Source of the DNA: an uncultured Pseudomonadota bacterium
Lineage (GTDB): Bacteria; Pseudomonadota; Gammaproteobacteria; Methylococcales; Methylomonadaceae
Assembly: GCA_903902945.1 (NCBI GenBank)
Contig: CAIUWU010000097.1
Coordinates: 1-35,749, forward strand
Reading direction: 5' to 3'
DNA: 35,749 bases
The position numbers and the translations under genes are program-made. The notes beneath the pieces were generated by a model. The model searched no databases and had not been told where the DNA came from. It saw nothing but the letters and a program-made list of their open reading frames with translations. Below, in pieces: positions 7,953-16,148 of the stretch; the stretch's first letter is position 1; each line of letters starts with the position of its first letter.

Positions 7953-10127
7953 ATGAAAAGAATGCTTATCAACGCCACGCAGCCCGAAGAGTTGCGGGTG
8001 GCATTGGTAGATGGTCAGAAACTTTATGATTTTGACATCGAAGTTCCCTCCAAAGAACAAAAAAAATCCAATATTTACAAAGGCATCATTACCCGCGTCG
8101 AACCCAGTCTCGAAGCTGTCTTCGTCAATTACGGCGCAGAAAAGCATGGTTTCCTGCCGTTCAAGGAAATTGCCCCCGAATATAAGCTCGGAGACGGTGA
8201 AGAGGGCAAAACCCCCAGTAAAAACAATATCCATGAAGGTCAGGAAATCATCGTTCAGATTGAAAAAGAAGAACGGGGTAACAAAGGCGCGGCATTAACC
8301 ACCTATATCAGTCTGGCCGGTACCTATCTGGTTCTGATGCCGAATAACCCCAAAGCGGGCGGTATTTCCAGACGTATCGAAGGTGACAACCGCAACGAAC
8401 TGCGCGAAACCATGGCGGCTCTGGAAATTCCGGAAAGCATGGGCCTGATTATCCGTACTGCCGGTTCCGACAAAAATGTCGAAGAACTGCAATGGGACTT
8501 GAATTATCTGCTGCAACTATGGGAAGCGATTGATCGCTCCAGCAGCGAACAAAGCGCGCCGTTCTTAATTTTCCAGGAAAGCAATGTCATCATCCGCGCT
8601 CTGCGGGATCATTTGCGCGGCGATATCGATGAAATTCTGATTGACCAGGAAGGTGCTTTCAAACTGGCGCATAACTTCCTGAAACAGGTCATGCCGCACA
8701 ATCTGAATAAAGCCAAGCTGTATCAGGACAGTGTGCCCTTATTCAGCCGTTATCAGATCGAAACCCAGATCGAAATGGCCTACAAACGCGAAGTAACCTT
8801 GCCGTCCGGCGGTTCTATCGTCATTGACCACACTGAGGCACTGACCTCGATCGACATCAACTCGGCCCGGGCCACCAAGGGCAGTGATATCGAAGAAACC
8901 GCATTCAACACCAACCTGGAAGCTGCCGATGAAATTGCCCGTCAGCTGAGATTGCGTGATCTCGGTGGATTATTCGTGATCGATTTCATTGACATGATGT
9001 CCAATAAAAATCAGCGCGAAGTTGAAAATCGCTTACGTGATGCGCTGAAAATTGACCGTGCCCGGATTCAGACTGGCCGTATTTCCCGTTTTGGTCTGAT
9101 GGAAATGTCCAGACAGCGTCTGCGTCCATCACTGGGCGATGCCACCCAGCTGACCTGTCCGCGCTGTAAGGGTCAGGGTACGATTCGCAATGTCGAGTCA
9201 GTCACGCTGGCGGTGCTGCGGCTGATTGAAGAAGAAGCCATGAAAAAAGGCACCGAGCGAGTCATTGCTCATCTGCCGATTGATTGCGCCACCTTCCTGC
9301 TCAATGAAAAACGCGCGGCGATCCAGGATCTGGAAACTCGGCTCAATGTCAGCATTGTGGTATTGCCAAGCCGTCATATCGAAACCCCGGCTTATGACAT
9401 CGAGCGGATCAAATCTTTGGAAGGCACTGAAGACAAAAACAGTCATCAGTTCATTAAGGAAGAAGAAATTACATTACCGGAGTTTGTCAAACAGGGCGGA
9501 CCTAAACTCGAAAAAGCCGCCGTGAAAGAGTTTCTGCCCGATGCGCCGGCGCCGGTTCAGAACAAAAAGACCTCCAGCAGCCTGATTCAGCGATTTTGGC
9601 AAAAACTGGTTGGTAGCAAAGCGGCTGCCGAACCTGTCGAAGCCGCAGAGAAAAGCCGCGACGATAAACCCAGAGGTCGCAATGCCAACCGTCGTGAACG
9701 TTCCGGCCGTAATTCCCGTCGTAATAACGGCAACAAACGCAATCAGCCAAATCAGAATAACGCTGCCAATAATACCGAAGCACTGATTCCCGTCGAAGCC
9801 GCGCCCGTGGTGGTACCTACCGAGCCGGTGATCGAAGCTGCCGATAATGCGGCTGCAGAAGGTGCGGTTAAAAGTGAGCGTGGCCCGAGACGTGGCCGCA
9901 ACCGGCGTCGGGGTTCACGCGGTAACGGTGAACGACGCCAGGAAAATAACCAGAACCGTGAGCATGGTGGTTCAGATAATGGCACTGAGGCTTCCGGCCA
10001 TGAACAGGCGCCCGCTGAGCGTCACCATCATGCCGAGCGTCCGCAGCAACCAGAAGCAGCATCACCGACCGAATCCAAACCGGTGCAGTCGCCCCGCGAA
10101 TCGCCGTCGGATTCAGGCGCCGAGTAA
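7953..10127 (+). CDS. rne: Ribonuclease E
   Basis: RNase E is the main endoribonuclease for mRNA decay and rRNA/tRNA processing and the scaffold of the degradosome. The 724-residue protein starts MKRMLINATQ with AAAGGA 7 nt upstream. The catalytic half has an S1 domain (about 38-120), metal-binding D301 and D344 (E. coli D303/D346) and the Zn-link C402-P-R-C405 (E. coli C404/C407). The C-terminal half is short compared with the 1061 residues of E. coli. It holds a likely amphipathic membrane helix (544-554) and two Arg/Asn-rich segments (about 567-605 and 641-665) suited to RNA binding. The enolase and PNPase sites of E. coli are not recognisable. Confidence 0.97.
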   Translation: MKRMLINATQPEELRVALVDGQKLYDFDIEVPSKEQKKSNIYKGIITRVEPSLEAVFVNYGAEKHGFLPFKEIAPEYKLGDGEEGKTPSKNNIHEGQEIIVQIEKEERGNKGAALTTYISLAGTYLVLMPNNPKAGGISRRIEGDNRNELRETMAALEIPESMGLIIRTAGSDKNVEELQWDLNYLLQLWEAIDRSSSEQSAPFLIFQESNVIIRALRDHLRGDIDEILIDQEGAFKLAHNFLKQVMPHNLNKAKLYQDSVPLFSRYQIETQIEMAYKREVTLPSGGSIVIDHTEALTSIDINSARATKGSDIEETAFNTNLEAADEIARQLRLRDLGGLFVIDFIDMMSNKNQREVENRLRDALKIDRARIQTGRISRFGLMEMSRQRLRPSLGDATQLTCPRCKGQGTIRNVESVTLAVLRLIEEEAMKKGTERVIAHLPIDCATFLLNEKRAAIQDLETRLNVSIVVLPSRHIETPAYDIERIKSLEGTEDKNSHQFIKEEEITLPEFVKQGGPKLEKAAVKEFLPDAPAPVQNKKTSSSLIQRFWQKLVGSKAAAEPVEAAEKSRDDKPRGRNANRRERSGRNSRRNNGNKRNQPNQNNAANNTEALIPVEAAPVVVPTEPVIEAADNAAAEGAVKSERGPRRGRNRRRGSRGNGERRQENNQNREHGGSDNGTEASGHEQAPAERHHHAERPQQPEAASPTESKPVQSPRESPSDSGAE

Positions 10128-10140
10128 TCTGCCATCATCC

Positions 10141-10174
10141 ACTAGCGCGCCAGTTTCAACACTGGCGCGCTAGT
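10141..10174. terminator. Long hairpin between rne and dnaE
   Basis: A perfect 14-bp stem (ACTAGCGCGCCAGT / ACTGGCGCGCTAGT) with a 6-nt loop fills the gap between the convergent stops of rne and dnaE. There is no clear U tract on either side. It may terminate or protect both 3' ends. Confidence 0.8.
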
Positions 10175-10176
10175 CG

Positions 10177-13100
10177 CTATTTATATTTCACTGCAACGCT
10201 ATCAGCCGATAGCCAGCGTCTCAGTCTTATCAGCAATTCATCCGCTGGATTGACCCGCCACTGTTCGCCCAGTTGAATGGTTGCTTTGGCGCTTGCCGTC
10301 CGATATTCGAGAATAATCGGACATTGCCCGCCGCAAAACGGCTGCAGTGTGCTCTGCAGCTGCTCGATAAATGCCGGTTGTGCGGCGCCATCGGCATTCA
10401 GCCAGTCAATCACAATACCCCGGGCAAATGATTCTCTGGCTTGTTCCATGCTATATATTTTTTCTGCGGTCATCCGCAAGTTACCGGAAAAATCATCGAC
10501 AGCCAGAGCCCCCTCGCAAACCAGAATCCGGTCTTTGGCAATCAGATCGCGGTATTTATCGTAAACATTACTGAAGGCCGATACTTCCAGGCGTGCGGTT
10601 TTATCGTCGAGCATGGCAAACGCCATGGTCCGGCCCTGTTTGGTCTGTCGGGTACGAATATCCACCACCAACCCGGCAATTCGGCCTTCCATCCGGCCTT
10701 TGGAGCGTTCGGCATCGGCATGCAGGCTGGCAAGTGTGCCGTGCGTAATATGTTTTAATTCCGGCAGGTATTCGGCAATCGGATGGCCGGTCAGAAACAG
10801 TCCCAAAGTCTGTTTTTCGGCTTCCAGTTTGTCTTTTTCGCTCCAGGGTGCCACGGCGGTGGTGTAGGTTTCTGTATCGCCGGTCTCCAGGTCTTGAGAG
10901 TCGCCTTCCAGTCCGAACAAATCATTCTGGCCGGTCTGGGTCATTTTGCCGTGCTGTTCGGCAATTCGCAGAGCGGTGGTCAGTTCGGCCAGATGCGCGG
11001 CGCGGTTGGGATCGATGCTGTCCAGCGCACCGGCTTTGATTAACGCTTCCAAAACCCGGCGATTGACTTTGCGCAGATCGACTCGTTTGCATAAATCATA
11101 GAGGTCGGCAAAGGGGCCGTTGCCATCCCGTTCGGCCAGTAAATCTTCGATAGCCGATTCACCGACCCCTTTGATCGCGCCCATCCCATAGACGATCTGA
11201 TGCTGGTCGTTGACGGTAAAACGATAGTTAGAAATATTCAGATCCGGCGGACAGATGTCGAGTTTCATTTCCCGGCATTCTTCAATCAGCACGACTACTT
11301 TGTCGGTATTGTCCATATCGGAAGACATCACCGCCGCCATGAAGGCTGCTGGATAGTGGGCTTTCAGCCAGGCAGTCTGATAAGCGACTAGCGCATAAGC
11401 GGCCGAGTGCGATTTGTTAAAACCGTAGCCAGCGAACTTTTCCATCAGATCGAAGATGTAGGTCGCGATGCCTTCGTCGATCTGGTTATTGACCGCGCCG
11501 GTGGTAAAAATCTCCCGCTGTTTGGCCATTTCTTCGGGTTTTTTCTTACCCATCGCCCGCCGTAACATATCGGCGCCGCCCAGTGTATAACCGGCCATGT
11601 CGCGGGCAATCTGCATCACCTGTTCCTGATACAGAATAACGCCGTTGGTCGGTTTCAGGATCGGTTCCAGCAAGGGGTGCGCATATTCAGCCTTGGCGCC
11701 GTGTTTGACGTTGATATAGTCATCAACCATCCCGGATTCGAGCGGGCCGGGACGAAACAATGCCACCAGTGCAATGATGTCGTCGAAACAATCGGGTTTC
11801 AGTTTTTTGATCAGTTCTTTCATGCCGCGCGACTCCAGCTGGAAGACGGCGGTGGTTTGCGCGTTTTTCAGTAATTCATAGCTATCGGCATCGTCACGCG
11901 GAATCTGACTGATGTCGATCGGCTGCAGTCCTTCTTGCTGGCGTCGGCTGTTAATGGTCTTCAGCGCCCAGTCGATGATGGTCAGGGTACGCAGCCCAAG
12001 GAAGTCGAACTTGACCAGCCCCACCGCTTCGACATCATCTTTGTCGAACTGGGTTACCAGATTGCCGCCGCCCTGCTCGCAGTAAAGCGGGGCAAAATCG
12101 GTCAGCTTGCTGGGCGAAATCACCACGCCGCCGGCATGTTTGCCGGCATTACGCGAAATGCCTTCCAGCGAACGGGCCATATCGATCAGAGCTTTGACAT
12201 CTTCTTCGGTTTCATAGGCGGTTTTCAGGTCGGGGCTTTCCTGTAAGGCCTTTTCCAGCGTCATGCCGATTTCAAACGGAATCAGCTTGGCCAGACGGTC
12301 AACAAAGCCATAAGCAAAGCCCATCACCCGTCCCACATCGCGAATTACCGCTTTGGCGGCCATAGAGCCGTAGGTGATGATTTGCGAGACATGATCGCGG
12401 CCATAGTGGCGGGCAACGTAGTCGATCACTTCGTCGCGGCGGTCCATGCAAAAGTCGATATCGAAATCGGGCATCGAAACCCGTTCAGGGTTCAGGAAGC
12501 GCTCGAACAGCAGGTCAAATTCGATCGGATCGAGGTCGGTAATTTTCAGCGCATAGGCCACCAGCGAACCGGCCCCGGAGCCACGACCTGGTCCTACCGG
12601 AATATCATTGTTTTTGGCCCATTGGATGAAGTCGGCCACGATCATGAAATAGCCGGGAAATCCCATCTGACAGATCACGTCCAGTTCAATCTCCAGGCGC
12701 TGATCATAAACTTGCCGGTTGTCGTCAAAGCTGCCTTTGCCAACTGGCGGATACTGCTGCAAGCGTTGTTCCAGGCCGGCGCGCGACGCTTGTTTGAAAT
12801 AATCGTCCAGCGTCATGCCCGCCGGTACCGGGAAATCGGGTAAATAGTTTTCACCCAAGGTCAGTTCGACGTTGCAGCGTTTGGCGATTTCGACACTGTT
12901 GGCCAGCGCTTCGGGAATATCAGCGAACAGTTCTGCCATTTCTGCAGCGCTGCGCAGATATTGCTGATCGGTATAATCGCGCGGGCGGCGACTGTCATCC
13001 AGTACCCGGCCTTGGTGGATGCAGACCCGAACCTCGTGGGCATCGAAATCGCTTTGATCGATAAAGCGGACATCGTTGGTGGCCACCACCGGCAGATCCA

Positions 13101-13671
13101 GTTCGTCCGCCAGTTCCACGGCCAGTTTGATATAGCGTTCCTGATCGTTTTTACCGACCCGCTGTAATTCCAGATAAAAGCTGTCGGGAAACAGTTGCTT
13201 CCAATCGTTTGCCAGTTGCCTGGCGAGTGGGTGGTTTTCAGCCAGCAACGCTTGACCGATGTCGCCTTCCATTGCTCCGGATAGCGCTATCAGGCCGCTA
13301 TGATTATCGACTAGCCATTGGCGCTGCAGCATCGGAATGCCCTGATGCTGGCCATGCTGATAGCCTTGGGAAATCAGTTCGGTCAGCGTGATATAGCCGG
13401 TTTGATTGCGAGCCAACAATGTCAGCCTGAACGGTGAAGCCGGTTCATCGGGGTTAAACAGCCAGACATCGGCGCCGATCAGCGGTTTGATGCCAGCGCC
13501 CTGGGCCGCTTTGTAAAATTTGACCAGCGAGAACAGATTGCTTTGTTCGGTCAGTGCTGCCGCCGGAATCTTGCGCTCGGCCAGTTTCTTGACCAATGGC
13601 TTGATACGGACGATGCCGTCGACCAGCGAAAACTCGCTGTGGATACGCAGATGAACAAAGCGGGTTGTCAT
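10177..13671 (-). CDS. dnaE: DNA polymerase III subunit alpha
   Basis: This is the replicative C-family DNA polymerase. It has 1164 residues, the usual DnaE1 length. The N-terminal PHP domain begins FVHLRIHSEFSLVDG. The polymerase active site is PDFDID with D402 and D404 (E. coli D401/D403), and the third aspartate lies in KFDFLGLRTLTI. A helix-hairpin-helix region is followed by an OB fold (MEGRIAGLVVDIRTRQTKQG) and the tau-binding C-terminus. The ATG overlaps the rnhB stop (ATGA), giving translational coupling. It is the last gene of the bamA-to-dnaE cluster. Confidence 0.98.
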   Translation of the reverse strand: MTTRFVHLRIHSEFSLVDGIVRIKPLVKKLAERKIPAAALTEQSNLFSLVKFYKAAQGAGIKPLIGADVWLFNPDEPASPFRLTLLARNQTGYITLTELISQGYQHGQHQGIPMLQRQWLVDNHSGLIALSGAMEGDIGQALLAENHPLARQLANDWKQLFPDSFYLELQRVGKNDQERYIKLAVELADELDLPVVATNDVRFIDQSDFDAHEVRVCIHQGRVLDDSRRPRDYTDQQYLRSAAEMAELFADIPEALANSVEIAKRCNVELTLGENYLPDFPVPAGMTLDDYFKQASRAGLEQRLQQYPPVGKGSFDDNRQVYDQRLEIELDVICQMGFPGYFMIVADFIQWAKNNDIPVGPGRGSGAGSLVAYALKITDLDPIEFDLLFERFLNPERVSMPDFDIDFCMDRRDEVIDYVARHYGRDHVSQIITYGSMAAKAVIRDVGRVMGFAYGFVDRLAKLIPFEIGMTLEKALQESPDLKTAYETEEDVKALIDMARSLEGISRNAGKHAGGVVISPSKLTDFAPLYCEQGGGNLVTQFDKDDVEAVGLVKFDFLGLRTLTIIDWALKTINSRRQQEGLQPIDISQIPRDDADSYELLKNAQTTAVFQLESRGMKELIKKLKPDCFDDIIALVALFRPGPLESGMVDDYINVKHGAKAEYAHPLLEPILKPTNGVILYQEQVMQIARDMAGYTLGGADMLRRAMGKKKPEEMAKQREIFTTGAVNNQIDEGIATYIFDLMEKFAGYGFNKSHSAAYALVAYQTAWLKAHYPAAFMAAVMSSDMDNTDKVVVLIEECREMKLDICPPDLNISNYRFTVNDQHQIVYGMGAIKGVGESAIEDLLAERDGNGPFADLYDLCKRVDLRKVNRRVLEALIKAGALDSIDPNRAAHLAELTTALRIAEQHGKMTQTGQNDLFGLEGDSQDLETGDTETYTTAVAPWSEKDKLEAEKQTLGLFLTGHPIAEYLPELKHITHGTLASLHADAERSKGRMEGRIAGLVVDIRTRQTKQGRTMAFAMLDDKTARLEVSAFSNVYDKYRDLIAKDRILVCEGALAVDDFSGNLRMTAEKIYSMEQARESFARGIVIDWLNADGAAQPAFIEQLQSTLQPFCGGQCPIILEYRTASAKATIQLGEQWRVNPADELLIRLRRWLSADSVAVKYK

Positions 13672-14264
13672 AGAACGGCTAATACTTTTTTAACGGGCGC
13701 AAATGATCGTCTGTGCTGAGGGCAGGGGCCGAGGCGTTGCAAGGCGGTTAAGTGATCTTTAGTCGGATAGCCTTTATGGCTGGCCAGCTGATAACCGGGA
13801 TAGAGCCGGTCGAGGATCAGCATTTCTTCATCACGGGCGACTTTGGCCACAATCGAGGCGGCAGAAATTTCGGCAACCACTAAATCGCCTCCGATGATGG
13901 CTTCTGCCGGGTAAGCAAAGGCAGGTAACTGATTGCCATCGACCTTGATCCGGTCCGGTGGCAGTGACAGTTGTGAAACGGCGCGCTGCATGGCCAGTAG
14001 GCTGGCTTGCAGAATGTTGATAGTGTCTATTTCACTGGCTTCGGCGCGGCCAATCGCCCAGCATAAGGCCGATGCTTTGATTTGTGCGGCCAGTAGCTGG
14101 CGTTTTTGGGGGCTGAGTTTTTTGGAGTCGGTCAGTCCGGCAATCGGGCGGTCCGGATCGAGAATTACCGCAGCGGCGACTACCGGACCAATGATGCAGC
14201 CACGTCCGACCTCATCGACACCGGCGATCAGGCGGGATTTAGCGCAGGATGCCGCGGGTGACAT
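13668..14264 (-). CDS. rnhB: Ribonuclease HII
   Basis: RNase HII removes ribonucleotides from DNA-RNA hybrids. The protein has 198 residues from ATG 14264, equal to E. coli RnhB. The catalytic set is D17-E18 in GVDEVGRG, the aspartate of KVDGNQ and the aspartate of KVARDEE. The longer open frame upstream of 14264 only translates lpxA in another frame. The start overlaps the lpxA end by 26 nt and has no strong ribosome-binding site, so it is probably coupled to lpxA. The end overlaps dnaE by 4 nt. In most gammaproteobacteria lpxB separates lpxA from rnhB; here it is absent. Confidence 0.95.
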   Translation of the reverse strand: MSPAASCAKSRLIAGVDEVGRGCIIGPVVAAAVILDPDRPIAGLTDSKKLSPQKRQLLAAQIKASALCWAIGRAEASEIDTINILQASLLAMQRAVSQLSLPPDRIKVDGNQLPAFAYPAEAIIGGDLVVAEISAASIVAKVARDEEMLILDRLYPGYQLASHKGYPTKDHLTALQRLGPCPQHRRSFAPVKKVLAVL

Positions 14265-15009
14265 TGCGCAGGAAGCTAACCATATTGGATAGTTCGTTAC
14301 TTTCGCCGGCCATGTCTTCCATTTCTTCAATCGCATCTTCGAGACGCAGATTGTTTTTATAGAGAATTTTGTAAGCCTTGCGAATCTGGCGAATGACTTC
14401 GGGCGATTTGCCGTGGCGTTCCATGCCGACTGAATTGATGCCGTGCGGACGGGTCGGACGACCACCGACCATGACATAAGGCGGAATATCCTGGGTAATC
14501 GCGCTGCCCATCGCCGCGAAACTGAATTCACCGATCTGGGTAAACTGATGCACCAGGGTAAAGCCGCCGAGAATGGCGTGGTCATCTAAATGCACATGAC
14601 CGGCAATTGAGGCGCCATTGGCCATAATGACATGGCTGCCTACCACGCAGTCATGAGCGACATGGGTATAGGCCATGAACAGGTTGTCATTACCGATTTC
14701 GGTAACCCCCTGATCTTGCTGGGTGCCGCGGTGCATGGTGCAGAATTCGCGAATTACGTTGCGGTCGCCGATTTCCAGCCGAGTAATTTCGTCAGCGTAT
14801 TTTTTGTCCTGAGGATCTTCACCGATCGAGGCAAACTGGTAAATGACGTTATCTTTACCGATAGTGGTTGGCCCGTTGATAACGACATGGGGGCCGATTT
14901 CGGTGCCCGCATCGATCTGTACGTCGGGGCCTATGATGCTGAACGGGCCGACTTTGACGTCGGGGGCCAGTTCGGCATTGATATGAACGATAGCCCGAGG
15001 ATCAATCAT
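14239..15009 (-). CDS. lpxA: UDP-N-acetylglucosamine acyltransferase LpxA
   Basis: LpxA adds the 3-hydroxyacyl chain to UDP-GlcNAc, the first step of lipid A synthesis, in the cytoplasm. The 256-residue protein is a left-handed beta-helix of hexapeptide repeats with a helical C-terminus. H119 in VAHDC corresponds to catalytic H125 of E. coli. H154 in VHQF corresponds to H160. Gap-free counting from there puts M167 at the place of E. coli G173, the acyl-chain ruler residue. Methionine there is the P. aeruginosa state that selects C10 chains. The start overlaps fabZ by 8 nt. Confidence 0.97.
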   Translation of the reverse strand: MIDPRAIVHINAELAPDVKVGPFSIIGPDVQIDAGTEIGPHVVINGPTTIGKDNVIYQFASIGEDPQDKKYADEITRLEIGDRNVIREFCTMHRGTQQDQGVTEIGNDNLFMAYTHVAHDCVVGSHVIMANGASIAGHVHLDDHAILGGFTLVHQFTQIGEFSFAAMGSAITQDIPPYVMVGGRPTRPHGINSVGMERHGKSPEVIRQIRKAYKILYKNNLRLEDAIEEMEDMAGESNELSNMVSFLRNVTRGILR

Positions 15010-15451
15010 TTTTCACCATGGCGGCACACATGATCTGCGCACTGGCTGCCAGTTCGCCCTCAACTTCCGCTTTACAGTCAAAAGACCAGATGTTGCGTTT
15101 GTTTTTGATGCAGGTGACTTCCAGTTTCAGCTGGTCGCCAGGGCCTACCGGCCGCTTGAAGCGGGCATTGTCGATGCCGGCCAGATAGTAAGTCATGCCT
15201 TTACCCAACGATTCATCGCTCAAGGCCGCGAGCAGGCCGGTGGCCTGTGCCAGCGCTTCCATGATCAGCACACCCGGAAAAATCGGCAAATGTGGGAAAT
15301 GGCCCTGAAAGAACGGCTCGTTGAAACTGACGTTTTTGATGCCGACCAAACGAACCCCAGGCTCACATTCGATGACCCGATCCACCAATAAAAATGGATA
15401 GCGATGTGGCAGATATTCCTGAATTTGTAATATGTCGAGTGTGATAGTCAT
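15002..15451 (-). CDS. fabZ: 3-hydroxyacyl-ACP dehydratase FabZ
   Basis: FabZ dehydrates beta-hydroxyacyl-ACP in fatty acid elongation and competes with LpxA/LpxD for the same substrate. The 149-residue hot-dog-fold protein begins MTITLDILQIQEYLPHRYPF. The active-site pair is H51 in GHFP and E65 in PGVLIMEA. I chose ATG 15451 because the family alignment begins there; a longer frame to 15502 adds residues not typical of FabZ. It overlaps lpxA by 8 nt. The gene is preceded by skp with no lpxD between them. Confidence 0.96.
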   Translation of the reverse strand: MTITLDILQIQEYLPHRYPFLLVDRVIECEPGVRLVGIKNVSFNEPFFQGHFPHLPIFPGVLIMEALAQATGLLAALSDESLGKGMTYYLAGIDNARFKRPVGPGDQLKLEVTCIKNKRNIWSFDCKAEVEGELAASAQIMCAAMVKND

Positions 15452-15523
15452 TTTGATAGGCAAAACGCGTTGGGAAGGGTGGCAGCCAGTCTCAATTAAC
15501 AATCGGACCGGCTGTCAAGCAGG

Positions 15524-15547
15524 GCGGGATCGACGCTGCAATCCCGC
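15524..15547 (-). terminator. Hairpin between skp and fabZ
   Basis: GCGGGAT / ATCCCGC forms a perfect 7-bp stem with a 10-nt loop, 8 nt past the skp stop, at the point where lpxD normally sits. It lacks a U tract. It may attenuate transcription or protect the skp mRNA 3' end. Confidence 0.4.
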
Positions 15548-15555
15548 GTCTGGAT

Positions 15556-16062
15556 TTATTGAGACAGAGTTTCTAGTTTTTGTTGCACACGGCTGGTAAC
15601 GTCGATTTGATCGTTCGCGTAGATAACGCCGTCGGTCAGCAATAAATCAAAAGATTCTTCTTTCGCCAGTGCTCTGACGGCTTCAACGATACGTTTTTGC
15701 AAATTGCCCAGCTCTTCGTTTCTGCGCATGTTGAAGTCTTCGCTGAATTCTTGCTGTGCTCTGGCTGCATCACGTTTCTTTTCAAGCAGATCTTTTTCCA
15801 GTCTGCGGCGCTCTTCGTCGCCCATCACTGCACTGTCACGCCCCAGTTTGTCTTCCAGAGTTTTGATTTCTTTCTGTTGTGAAACTAATGCTTTGTCGCG
15901 CGGCGAGAATTCGGTTTCCAGTCTGGTTTTGGCTTTGGCGGCCTGTGGCGCTTTTTCCAGAACTTTGGCGACATTGACAAATCCGATTTTCAAATCGCCC
16001 GCTGCGTAGCTGGTTCCAGCAGCCAACATCAGCATTAAAAACAACGAAATTTTATTTTTCAT
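15556..16062 (-). CDS. skp: Periplasmic chaperone Skp/OmpH
   Basis: Skp is a periplasmic trimeric chaperone that holds unfolded outer-membrane proteins on their way to BamA. From ATG 16062 the protein has 168 residues. A signal peptide (MKNKISLFLMLMLAAGTSYA) is followed by AGDLKIGFVN. Long charged coiled-coil arms lie at about 40-125 (KTRLETEFSPRDKALVSQQK and onward). GGAG lies 12 nt upstream of this ATG. An in-frame ATG at 16074 would begin right next to that GGAG, so I prefer 16062. It follows bamA, its functional partner, with its own predicted promoter. Confidence 0.93.
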   Translation of the reverse strand: MKNKISLFLMLMLAAGTSYAAGDLKIGFVNVAKVLEKAPQAAKAKTRLETEFSPRDKALVSQQKEIKTLEDKLGRDSAVMGDEERRRLEKDLLEKKRDAARAQQEFSEDFNMRRNEELGNLQKRIVEAVRALAKEESFDLLLTDGVIYANDQIDVTSRVQQKLETLSQ

Positions 16063-16119
16063 GTGTATAACCATCTCCGGGTTAGTTTTTTAGGGGGGGT
16101 AAAGATAAAACTGGTCGGG

Positions 16120-16146
16120 ATTATAAGATAAAAAGTGATCAGACAA
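16120..16146 (-). promoter_or_regulatory. Internal promoter for skp-fabZ-lpxA-rnhB-dnaE
   Basis: On the minus strand TTGTCT (16141-16146) and a perfect TATAAT (16120-16125) are 15 bp apart, just past the bamA stop. A run of seven C (minus strand; 16093-16099) lies in the predicted leader. The short spacing matches that of the cold-shock promoter in this window. Confidence 0.5.
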
Positions 16147-16148
16147 AA

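Noticed and set aside
13668..14585. A 305-residue form of RNase HII
   Set aside because: The extra N-terminal part only translates lpxA in another frame; the family begins near SRLIAGVDEVGRG.
16093..16099. Seven-G run as a contingency locus
   Set aside because: It lies in a leader outside a reading frame and is short, so there is no evidence that it switches expression.
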